A stretch of 33,450 nucleotides of DNA, from contig DHKP01000015.1 in assembly GCA_002404865.1 (NCBI GenBank), forward strand, positions 1-33,450, read 5' to 3'. The notes beneath the pieces are model-generated. The model was not told the DNA's origin, did no database searches, and saw nothing but the letters and a program-made list of their open reading frames with translations. Origin of the DNA: Caryophanales bacterium UBA4691 (lineage in GTDB: Bacteria > Bacillota_I > Bacilli_A > RFN20 > CAG-826). Positions 17,787-25,142 of this stretch are shown here, piece by piece (the first letter of the stretch is position 1; each line of letters begins with the position of its first letter). The position numbers and the translations under genes were made by a program.

Positions 17787-19037
17787 TTAATCCTTGTTTT
17801 TATCTTCTACTTCCACAGCTTTTACTTCGGAATTGAGGAATAATTCTTCTCGCGATTTTTGGATGGAATCGTAATCGACTACATCATCGCTCTCTATCTC
17901 TTCCTTAGGGATAGAAACCTTGCCTTGATTTAAAAAATGGAGTTCTTCGTCTTGGCTATCAATAAAGATTTGACTATGCAATTTGTCCACAACAAGGGTT
18001 TTAGCGATACGGTCCTGAATCCCCCTGCGCAAATCGTCTTTCCCGACAATCATCAAAACATAATCAACCAAACATACGCCCGCGAAAGCGAAGAATAGAT
18101 AAAATGGGGAAATTGGAGCGATGACGCATAAAGAGGTCAATAGGAACATAAAAGCACAACGAATCGCTTTTTCCTTCATTGTAACTTGATATCCTTCTTC
18201 ATTAGCCAAACAAGTCTTAGAGACAAGTTTGCCAAGCGTCTCCCCGTTTTTCCGAATGAAAGGAATTAAAGCGAAGAAAGTGAAAGATAAAGGGAGATAG
18301 CAAATTAAGCGGATGGACCAGTTTGCCATCTTAGAGTGATTACTCAAAATGCGATAATAGTTTTGGTTAAGCAATATAGCATTCGCGCGATAAATCAAGG
18401 AATTAGTGTCACTATAGTAATAGGAATTTAGTTCGTTGATCAATTTGGCCTTTTCTCCATTAGAGCCATTGTCAATCACATTTTGGTATTTGTCTTGGAG
18501 AGATAAATCGAGTGTAACATCGACTTTCCCTTCCTCATTCAATGAGTAGCGATAATATTTGCTCTCGCCACAAAGCTTCTTATCATCCGACTTCAATGAT
18601 TGCCCATTAATCGAATCAAAGCTTGGTAAGCCAAAAACAGTCGTATAAAGATAATCTTGTCCAGCGGCTTCACGGTTATCAACACGGCTGTCGTTTTTTA
18701 AGAAGGAGCAATAAAAATTCTTGATGGCTCGGTAATAGCTATCCTTATATAAAGAAGGAGGGTTATTTGCGTCCGAGGAGCGATTCATCACATTAGTCCC
18801 AATCACTTGAACCGACATTTTCTTATCATCGCCGTATTCAAATAATCCAGAATCCGTCACATAGGAGAAATAGTTCGTTGTGTCTTGCTTCGCGCCAAAA
18901 GCCTCCGTAAGCACATTCGCGCCCAAAGAATATAGAACCACGAGATATAAAACAAAAGTAATCCCGAAATCGAGAAGAAAACCCCCGACTCTTTTGCCGA
19001 TTGAGGCAACTTGCACCGCTTCACTAATTTTTTTCAT
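17787..19037 (-). CDS. RDD-family membrane protein
   Basis: 416 residues. The RDD-type opening SIGKRVGGFLLDFGITFVLYLVVLYSLG (about 12-40) has the conserved KR and D of the family in its first membrane helix. An unusually long external segment of about 190 residues follows (GAKQDTTNYF...LLNQNYYRILSNHSK), where ordinary RDD proteins have a short loop. The second part has helix IRLICYLPLSFTFFALIPF, then the RDD signature NGETLGKLVSK (family GQTLGKxxxG), a third and fourth helix (CAFMFLLTSLCVIAPISPFYLFFAFAGVCLVDYVLM) and a cytoplasmic acidic tail. The function of RDD proteins is poorly known (transport or membrane-protein modulation in a few cases). It starts 50 bp after the DUF3899 gene and appears to be the last gene of the opp operon. 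No Shine-Dalgarno is evident. Confidence 0.75.
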   Translation of the reverse strand: MKKISEAVQVASIGKRVGGFLLDFGITFVLYLVVLYSLGANVLTEAFGAKQDTTNYFSYVTDSGLFEYGDDKKMSVQVIGTNVMNRSSDANNPPSLYKDSYYRAIKNFYCSFLKNDSRVDNREAAGQDYLYTTVFGLPSFDSINGQSLKSDDKKLCGESKYYRYSLNEEGKVDVTLDLSLQDKYQNVIDNGSNGEKAKLINELNSYYYSDTNSLIYRANAILLNQNYYRILSNHSKMANWSIRLICYLPLSFTFFALIPFIRKNGETLGKLVSKTCLANEEGYQVTMKEKAIRCAFMFLLTSLCVIAPISPFYLFFAFAGVCLVDYVLMIVGKDDLRRGIQDRIAKTLVVDKLHSQIFIDSQDEELHFLNQGKVSIPKEEIESDDVVDYDSIQKSREELFLNSEVKAVEVEDKNKD

Positions 19038-19087
19038 ACAAAGGAAGTCTAACGAGAGTGGATGAAAAAATCCATAAGTTCATATTA

Positions 19088-19561
19088 TTAGCGAATCATC
19101 GTCGCTTCATAGCATAATGAGAAATAAGCAAACATGACACCCAATAATAAGGATATCCCCCCAATGATCAATAATTCATAATGAATTGGCTTTGAATTTG
19201 CTCGTTTCTTGCTCACGTAATCATAATAACTGCCTACAAAATAATTCTTCTTGGTGCGAAAAAGAGATGACCATATTTTCTTAACGCTATAGCTAAGCAA
19301 ATCAAAAGCCCCTTTTTCGCTAACCCAAATTAATAGCCAAAAAAGAATGGGGACAGCTCCTCCTACAAAGAAGGAATCACTTAAAACGCGTAATTTATGC
19401 AAGGATAACGATATATGCCTAGAGCCAAAAGCCTCTAAACAAAACGTAAAAGTGAATAAAGAAGCCACGAATAAAAAGGAAAGCAATAAACGAAGCGATA
19501 GCTTATGAAGATACTCTCGCCGTTCTTTTTTGTTTAACGATATGCACTGATTTATTTTCAT
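19088..19561 (-). CDS. DUF3899-like small membrane protein
   Basis: 157 residues with three membrane helices: LRLLLSFLFVASLFTFTFCLEAF (about 23-45), FFVGGAVPILFWLLIWVS (about 64-82) and LLIIGGISLLLGVMFAYFSLCY (about 130-151). The pattern matches DUF3899: a SDSFFVGG start to helix two, an EKGAFDLLSYSVKK segment, then FVGSYYDYVSKKRANSK before the last helix. Function is unknown; the protein sits in the cytoplasmic membrane. Its ATG at 19561 lies 59 bp inside the end of oppF, and AAGGAG (19573-19578 region) stands 8 nt upstream, so the overlap is real and the gene is coupled to oppF. Confidence 0.75.
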   Translation of the reverse strand: MKINQCISLNKKERREYLHKLSLRLLLSFLFVASLFTFTFCLEAFGSRHISLSLHKLRVLSDSFFVGGAVPILFWLLIWVSEKGAFDLLSYSVKKIWSSLFRTKKNYFVGSYYDYVSKKRANSKPIHYELLIIGGISLLLGVMFAYFSLCYEATMIR

Positions 19562-20942
19562 GATGATTCTCCTTAGCTAAATGCTTTTTGTAGGAAAGGA
19601 ACTCTTCTTTGCTACAAAGCACAAAATGCCCTTCCTTCACTTCCTGAAGCTTTGGTTTTTCTTTTTCGTAATGATGCTCAAGGCTAGATGATACATAGTC
19701 GATTCGTTTTCGTTTCTTCTCATAAGAAGGATCAGGGAGAGGGATCGCGCTAAGCAAGGAGCGAGTATACGGATGAAGAGGGTGAAGAAATAGCTCATCG
19801 CTAGTTGCAATTTCCACGATATTCCCAAAATACATCACGGCGATTCTATCGCAAAAATACTTCACGACGCTTAAATCGTGAGCGATAAAAAGAATCGATA
19901 AATGCAATTCTTTCTTTAAATCGTTAAGAAGATTAATCACTTGGGCTTGTATCGAGACATCAAGCGCGCTCACCGGTTCATCGCAAATTAATAGGCGTGG
20001 TTCCATCATAAGTGCCCTAGCAATGCCGATTCTTTGCCTTTGGCCCCCGCTAAATTCATGAGGGTAACGCGATGCCATTTCTTCTTGCAAACCGACTTTT
20101 AGAAGGGCTTCTTTCACCTTGCTATCAATAACATCCTTTTTGTGAATTCCTTGAATCCGTAATCCTTCAGCGATAATCTCTCGAATCGTCATCCGCGGGT
20201 CAAGAGAAGCAATCGGGTCTTGGAAGACCATTTGAATTTGACTTGTAATTTTACTTTTCGAAGCAATGTATCGCTCCTTTAAGTAAATTAATTGTTCTTT
20301 TACCTTAGCCAAAAAGGAGGCTTTTTCCGCTTTTAAAGCCTCGCGCTTTGCTTGATGCTTTGCTTTTGCTTTTTCGATCGCCTTTTGCGCAAATGGCTTA
20401 TTGCAATGCTTGTTATCATAATGAGCTAGGCGAATGGCTTGACGCTGCTCTTTTATTAGGTCAAGAAGCTCTTCTTTTAGTTTTTTGATTTTGTCGTCAA
20501 ACTCCTTTTTTAGTTTGTCTCTTTCCGCTTTTGCGTCTTCATCGTCTTTACTCGTAAATTCACGGAGCGATTCTTTCTTTTTTTCTTTTAAAGACCGGAT
20601 TTCTTCATGATAACGAATGGATTTCCATTTGATTTCTTTTTCGTTATAGCGGGTTCCTGCAGAGATTCTCACCCCGTCAAAATAAACTGAGCCGCTCGTA
20701 ATATCATAAAGACGAACGATGCTTCTTCCCGTTGTTGTCTTCCCGCATCCTGATTCTCCCACTAAGCCGAATGCCTCCCCTTCATAGATATCAAAAGAGA
20801 CGCCATGAACGGCTTTGTTATATTTATAAGCCCCGCTACCAAAGCGAAAGTATTGCTTTAAATTATAAATGGAAAGCAAAGGCCTATTTTCTTGTGGTAA
20901 AGAATTATTGCTTTTTGGAGATGTTTTTATGCTTCTTTTCAT
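19503..20942 (-). CDS. oppF: Oligopeptide ABC transporter ATP-binding protein OppF with a central coiled-coil insert
   Basis: 479 residues against the usual 310-330. One of the two nucleotide-binding subunits of the peptide importer. Walker A GESGCGKT (about 62-69), Q-loop MVFQDPIASLDP (about 238-249), signature FSGGQRQR (about 297-304), Walker B LLICDEPVSALD, switch His in IAHDLSVV, and the oligopeptide/dipeptide C-terminal HPLHPYTRSLLSAIPLPDP block are all intact. Between Walker A and the Q-loop (about 98-233) is a 130-residue insert of highly charged, heptad-like helix (KEKKKESLREF...AERDKLKKEFDDKIKKLKEEL), clearly a coiled coil. The start at 20942 is preferred to 20978 because AAGGAG stands 7 nt upstream. 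It overlaps oppD by 38 bp and the DUF3899 gene by 59 bp. Confidence 0.93.
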   Translation of the reverse strand: MKRSIKTSPKSNNSLPQENRPLLSIYNLKQYFRFGSGAYKYNKAVHGVSFDIYEGEAFGLVGESGCGKTTTGRSIVRLYDITSGSVYFDGVRISAGTRYNEKEIKWKSIRYHEEIRSLKEKKKESLREFTSKDDEDAKAERDKLKKEFDDKIKKLKEELLDLIKEQRQAIRLAHYDNKHCNKPFAQKAIEKAKAKHQAKREALKAEKASFLAKVKEQLIYLKERYIASKSKITSQIQMVFQDPIASLDPRMTIREIIAEGLRIQGIHKKDVIDSKVKEALLKVGLQEEMASRYPHEFSGGQRQRIGIARALMMEPRLLICDEPVSALDVSIQAQVINLLNDLKKELHLSILFIAHDLSVVKYFCDRIAVMYFGNIVEIATSDELFLHPLHPYTRSLLSAIPLPDPSYEKKRKRIDYVSSSLEHHYEKEKPKLQEVKEGHFVLCSKEEFLSYKKHLAKENHHENKSVHIVKQKRTARVSS

Positions 20943-22686
20943 TGCTTTTCTCCTTTCTAAGGGTAAGCTCGCGCTCATTTAATTTCTTAAATCTAGCGAT
21001 ACGGTCGGTGACGGATTTTGGAGGATCCACCTGAGGTGCCCTACTATCGAGCAACCACGTTGCTGCTTCATGCGTTTTAGAGATAATAAAGAAAGGCGGC
21101 TCTTCCTCAAAATCAATCTCTAAGGCGTATTTATTGCGGCTAGCGAAGGCATCTCCTTTTGGAGGGACGATCATACTAGGAGGCCTACCAGGTATCGAAT
21201 CGAGGCGATTTTTGGTTGCTAAATCAGGAAGGGACGATAATAAAGCCCAAGTGTAGGGATGAGCGGGATGATAGAAAATATCTTCTGCCGTCCCTCTTTC
21301 CACGATCTTTCCGGCGTAGAGAATCGCAATATCATCCGCGATATTCGCAACCACTCCTAAGTTATGCGTGATAAAGATAACGGATAGTTTTCTCTTCTTC
21401 TTTAAATCATTAATTAAATCAAGAATCTGGGCTTGAATCGTGACATCTAGCGCGGTAGTCGGCTCATCGCAAATTAGAATTTCAGGATCGCTAGATAAAG
21501 CAATGGATATAACAACGCGCTGCCTCATGCCGCCCGATAGCTGAAAGGGATATTGCTCCATCCGTTTCTCTGGCTCTTTAATTCCGACTTCGCTTAATAA
21601 TTCGATCGCTTTTTCCGTAAGCCCTTTTTTGTCGATTTTCTTTTTTGCATTATGAAGCGCTTTAAAATAAGAGCCTACGAGGTCTTGCGCTTGACTAGTT
21701 ACATCAGCCTTTTCTTTAAAAGAATAGCGATGCTCCAAATGAGATATAAAAGAAGAAAGGTATTCTTTAGCACGTCGGCTTATCGCGGAAGATGAATCAT
21801 CGATTTCACTTGCGTAAGCCATGTTCTTGCTTAAATCCATCTCCTTCGCTTTCTTGCCTTTTTGACGGCGTTTTTCATTTTTTAAAGCAAGTTTTGCGGC
21901 GATTTTCTCTCGTTTTAAGGCTTTTTTATATTCACGAAAGTAATAATGCATCGTTAAAACAAAAGTAAAAACAAAATCGTCTTTCGTTTCACTGAGGCGG
22001 TTCTCGATTCCTTTGTTCATTTTTTTAAGGATCGGAAGCTCTTTTTTAAAACCTAAAAAGGCGTGATTCTCCTCTAAAAAGACTCCGCTATTTAAAAGAC
22101 GTTTTAATTCATCGCGGTAGCTTGAGGCATTATAAAGAATCTCCTTACGAACTCGTTCGACGGTTTTTTTCGCTAGAGGGAGAAGCGCGCTTTGGTCTAT
22201 CTCCCCTTTTTCATAGTGGATTAAAATGCCTTTAGACTCTGGATTGTCTTTGAGCAAAGCTTTCTTTAGATAGAGGGCTCGCGCGCGGCTTTCTTTTAGT
22301 GAGCGATTTTGCTTGATGTACATCGCTTCTACAATTTGTTTCCCGACTTTGACAATCGGATTGAGCGAACTCATCGGGTCTTGGAAAACCATCGCGATAC
22401 GAGAGCCGCGTATTCCGCAAAGCTCTTCTTCTTTTAAGCGCAATATATCTCTTCCATCATAAAGAATTTCTCCTTCCTCAATAATGCGATTTGGGGCCAA
22501 TAAGCCCATAATCGCACGGGAGGTCTGACTTTTTCCTGAGCCAGATTCGCCAACAATCGCAAGCGTTCTCCCTTTGTACAAATCAAAAGAAACGCCCCGC
22601 ACCGCTTTAACGGTTCCGTTATTGGTCCAGAAGCTCACGCGAAGGTTCTTGACCGAAAGTATCTTATTTCCAATTCTATTTTGCAT
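20905..22686 (-). CDS. oppD: Oligopeptide ABC transporter ATP-binding protein OppD with a 220-residue insert
   Basis: 593 residues against the usual 330-350. Walker A GESGSGKS (46-53), Q-loop MVFQDPMSSLNP (99-110), signature LSGGMRQR (383-390), Walker B ILICDEPTTALD (403 on), switch His in ITHNLGVV, and the OppD-type tail HPAHPYTWALLSSLPDL...PPSMIVPPKGDAFASR. The Q-loop-to-signature distance is normally about 55-60 residues; here it is about 270, because an insert of about 220 residues (131-350), lysine/arginine-rich and mostly helical, sits in the helical subdomain that contacts OppB/OppC and the partner ATPase. Very large Opp ATPases are known in Mycoplasma. The zinc/FeS-type cysteines sometimes present near the OppD C-terminus are not seen. 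AGAGG lies 9 nt before the ATG, which overlaps oppC by 11 bp. Confidence 0.93.
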   Translation of the reverse strand: MQNRIGNKILSVKNLRVSFWTNNGTVKAVRGVSFDLYKGRTLAIVGESGSGKSQTSRAIMGLLAPNRIIEEGEILYDGRDILRLKEEELCGIRGSRIAMVFQDPMSSLNPIVKVGKQIVEAMYIKQNRSLKESRARALYLKKALLKDNPESKGILIHYEKGEIDQSALLPLAKKTVERVRKEILYNASSYRDELKRLLNSGVFLEENHAFLGFKKELPILKKMNKGIENRLSETKDDFVFTFVLTMHYYFREYKKALKREKIAAKLALKNEKRRQKGKKAKEMDLSKNMAYASEIDDSSSAISRRAKEYLSSFISHLEHRYSFKEKADVTSQAQDLVGSYFKALHNAKKKIDKKGLTEKAIELLSEVGIKEPEKRMEQYPFQLSGGMRQRVVISIALSSDPEILICDEPTTALDVTIQAQILDLINDLKKKRKLSVIFITHNLGVVANIADDIAILYAGKIVERGTAEDIFYHPAHPYTWALLSSLPDLATKNRLDSIPGRPPSMIVPPKGDAFASRNKYALEIDFEEEPPFFIISKTHEAATWLLDSRAPQVDPPKSVTDRIARFKKLNERELTLRKEKSNEKKHKNISKKQ

Positions 22687-24169
22687 ATTCCGAACCTCTT
22701 AACTGCGGGTTAAACGCATCGCGTAACCCATTTCCAAATAAGTTGAAGCAAATCATAAGGGCGGAGATGAATAAGGCTGGCCAAAGAATATTGTTTGGAT
22801 AAGTCGTGTATGTGCTTTGCCCTTGCGCAAGCATTGTGCCAATGGAAGAGCCGCCCGAGGCGTCAAAATCGATGATCCCTAAATAAGAAAGAGACGATTC
22901 CGCAAAAATTACGCCTGGAATCATAAGAATGCTGGAAGTCACTATCGTGCCGATGGAATTAGGGAGGATATGACGGAAAATCAGCCGCTTATCGCTTGTC
23001 CCAAGCGTTCGACTCGCCAAAATGTATTCTTGGTTCTTATAACGGTAAAACTGCATTCTCACTAACGATGCCGTCCCTAGCCAGCCCGTCATCATAAACG
23101 CGATGAATAGCATTACTGGGGCGGAGATATTGAAATAGATGCCGCTATAGCTCTTAAGCAAAGCAATAACGACAATCAAAGGGATATACCCTAAAATCTC
23201 GGCAATCCGCCCCATCACAATATCGACATTTTCACCATAAAACCCTTCTATTGCCCCGTATATTAAGCCAATCACGAAATTAATCACGCTGACGCATAGA
23301 GCAAAAATAAGCGAGTTTCTCCCTCCAATCGCAAGCCTAGTCAAAATATCGCGCCCGTTTTGGTCGCTCCCTAAACCAAATGCCGGTCGAAAACGATGAA
23401 TCGAATAATAGTAATTATCATAATTCAGACGAACGTTATAGACGTTTTTGCTTAAACCGGTCGTTTCATAATAAACATAGTTCCCTTTTGCGTCTTTTTT
23501 CCAGGTTTTTTGGGTTTTTCCATCCTTAAAAATCGGTAATTTCGTGCGGGAATTAAAACGATAATCGTAGTTGGCATTACTACGAATGATATTTTCCGCC
23601 ATCCGCTCTTCTTGCTTTTCGGTTTTGATCCAAGAAGTATCAATAAGAGGGAGCATCACCTTGTATTCTTTGCTCGCTTTTTTATCGTATTCTAATACGC
23701 GCGCTAATTCTTCTTTCGTGAAAGTGTGATGTACCGCTCCAATGACGTAAGTATCCACCCGCGCTTCGTATTTTGTACTAAAGCCCGAAAAACCATCGCC
23801 GGTTTTATACTTTTGATAAGTCTCGCGAATTTTGCCCGCTTCCTTATAAAGATAATATTCCGCCTCTCCTATGGTGCGCCTTTCCGTGCCATCGAAAAAG
23901 GCGCCATTATCGTTAAATATCTTCGGCAAACAGTTTGAATAATAAATGTCAGAGTCAACGGCATTATAACGAGTGGCGAAGGGAGTGATAACCGAGAATA
24001 GGAGCAAAAACAAAATCACCACTCCCGCAGCCAAAGAGCCTTTATTCTTTAAGAAGCGACTCATCGCATCCCTAAAATAGCCAACGCGTCTATTGGTAAA
24101 TCTCGCTTCTTTATCCCTGTTCTTGATAGTCGCAAAGCGAAAGCGATTATCCATTCCTGAGTTTTTCAT
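22676..24169 (-). CDS. oppC: Oligopeptide ABC transporter permease OppC with a large extracytoplasmic domain
   Basis: 497 residues against the usual 300. N-terminal cytoplasmic segment with RDAMSRFLKNKGSLAAG, first helix VVILFLLLFSVITPFA (about 50-66), then about 210 residues outside the membrane (YNAVDSDIYYSN...NYDNYYYSIHRF) where normal OppC has about 50. The permease core starts at GLGSDQNGRDILTRLAIGGRNSL, the standard DppC/OppC motif, followed by five helices and the EAA-type cytoplasmic loop YILASRTLGTSDKRLIFRHILPNSIGTIV, then FAESSLSYLGIG-like and NPQLRG ending. It forms the channel with OppB. It starts 2 bp after the oppB stop and overlaps oppD by 11 bp. The extra domain may dock the unusually large binding protein. 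Confidence 0.93.
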   Translation of the reverse strand: MKNSGMDNRFRFATIKNRDKEARFTNRRVGYFRDAMSRFLKNKGSLAAGVVILFLLLFSVITPFATRYNAVDSDIYYSNCLPKIFNDNGAFFDGTERRTIGEAEYYLYKEAGKIRETYQKYKTGDGFSGFSTKYEARVDTYVIGAVHHTFTKEELARVLEYDKKASKEYKVMLPLIDTSWIKTEKQEERMAENIIRSNANYDYRFNSRTKLPIFKDGKTQKTWKKDAKGNYVYYETTGLSKNVYNVRLNYDNYYYSIHRFRPAFGLGSDQNGRDILTRLAIGGRNSLIFALCVSVINFVIGLIYGAIEGFYGENVDIVMGRIAEILGYIPLIVVIALLKSYSGIYFNISAPVMLFIAFMMTGWLGTASLVRMQFYRYKNQEYILASRTLGTSDKRLIFRHILPNSIGTIVTSSILMIPGVIFAESSLSYLGIIDFDASGGSSIGTMLAQGQSTYTTYPNNILWPALFISALMICFNLFGNGLRDAFNPQLRGSEYAK

Positions 24170-24171
24170 TG

Positions 24172-25119
24172 TTATCTTGCCCCCATTCTGATCCGTGGAT
24201 CAATAAAGCCATAAGAAAGATCGATCAATAAGCTTGCCGATAAGCCGATAGAAAGGTAGAACATCGTCAAGAACATAAAGAAGTTGTAGTCTTGGTTATT
24301 GATACTCAATAAGTAAAGCGAGCCTACCCCTGGAATCGCAAAGAAGTTCTCCACGACTATACTTCCGCTTAAGTAAGAAATAAAAGAGCCCAAAATCATC
24401 GGGAAAATCGGTACCATCGCGTTTCGTAAAGCATGGCGATAAGTCGCTTCCTTCTTCGTCAATCCTTTCGCTCTAGCCAAAAGCATATAATCGCTCGTTA
24501 GCACTTCCGTAAGCTCTGCGCGCGTATAACGGGTTAATCCCGCAATACTCCCGATCGTCAAGCATAAAATCGGCGGCAAATAGCTATAGAAGAAAAGAGG
24601 GTGGTAGAATTCGTATCCACCTTGAACGATAAGAGGGAATAAACCAAATCTCACACAAAGCAGATACTGAAGAAGGAAACAATAGATGTAACTGGGGACG
24701 GAAATGAGTAACACCACCGAAAAAGAAATCAGCTGGTCCTGCCATTTGTTTTTCTTTAAAGCCGCCAATATCCCTAAAAGAAGCCCTATAGGCGTCGCTA
24801 GGAAAGTCGCAAATAGATTCAGATAAATCGTATTTGGCAGCTTCTCTAACAAAACGGAAGTTACCTCTTTCCCGCCATAAATCGTAAACCCAACGCCAAA
24901 ATCGCCTTGGAAAATGTGCTTTAAGTAAAGCAAATATTGAATAGCAATCGGCTTATTGTAGCCTAAAGCTTCTCTCCACGCGTTAATGGAAGCGCAGCTA
25001 CTATCTATATCTCTACATGGAGATGTGGGGAGAAGGCGAATCAAAACAAAGCATATGGTCATAATGATAAAGAAAGTGATTATCATTAACCCGATTCTTT
25101 TTACGATATAGCGAAGCAT
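24172..25119 (-). CDS. oppB: Oligopeptide ABC transporter permease OppB
   Basis: 315 residues, the normal family length. Landmarks: MLRYIVKRIGLMIITFFIIMTICFVLIRLLPTSP first helix, GDFGVGFTIYGGKEVTSVLLEKLPNTIYL, helix LFATFLATPIGLLLGILAAL, and the cytoplasmic EAA loop TRYTRAELTEVLTSDYMLLARAKGLTKKEATYRHALRNAMVPI, ending GLYGFIDPRIRMGAR-like as in OppB/DppB. Unlike OppC, OppD and OppF it has no large insert. AAGGAG lies 4 nt before the ATG; it starts 23 bp after the oppA reading frame ends. Confidence 0.95.
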   Translation of the reverse strand: MLRYIVKRIGLMIITFFIIMTICFVLIRLLPTSPCRDIDSSCASINAWREALGYNKPIAIQYLLYLKHIFQGDFGVGFTIYGGKEVTSVLLEKLPNTIYLNLFATFLATPIGLLLGILAALKKNKWQDQLISFSVVLLISVPSYIYCFLLQYLLCVRFGLFPLIVQGGYEFYHPLFFYSYLPPILCLTIGSIAGLTRYTRAELTEVLTSDYMLLARAKGLTKKEATYRHALRNAMVPIFPMILGSFISYLSGSIVVENFFAIPGVGSLYLLSINNQDYNFFMFLTMFYLSIGLSASLLIDLSYGFIDPRIRMGAR

Positions 25120-25142
25120 AAGTCTCCTTTCTAGGACTGAAG

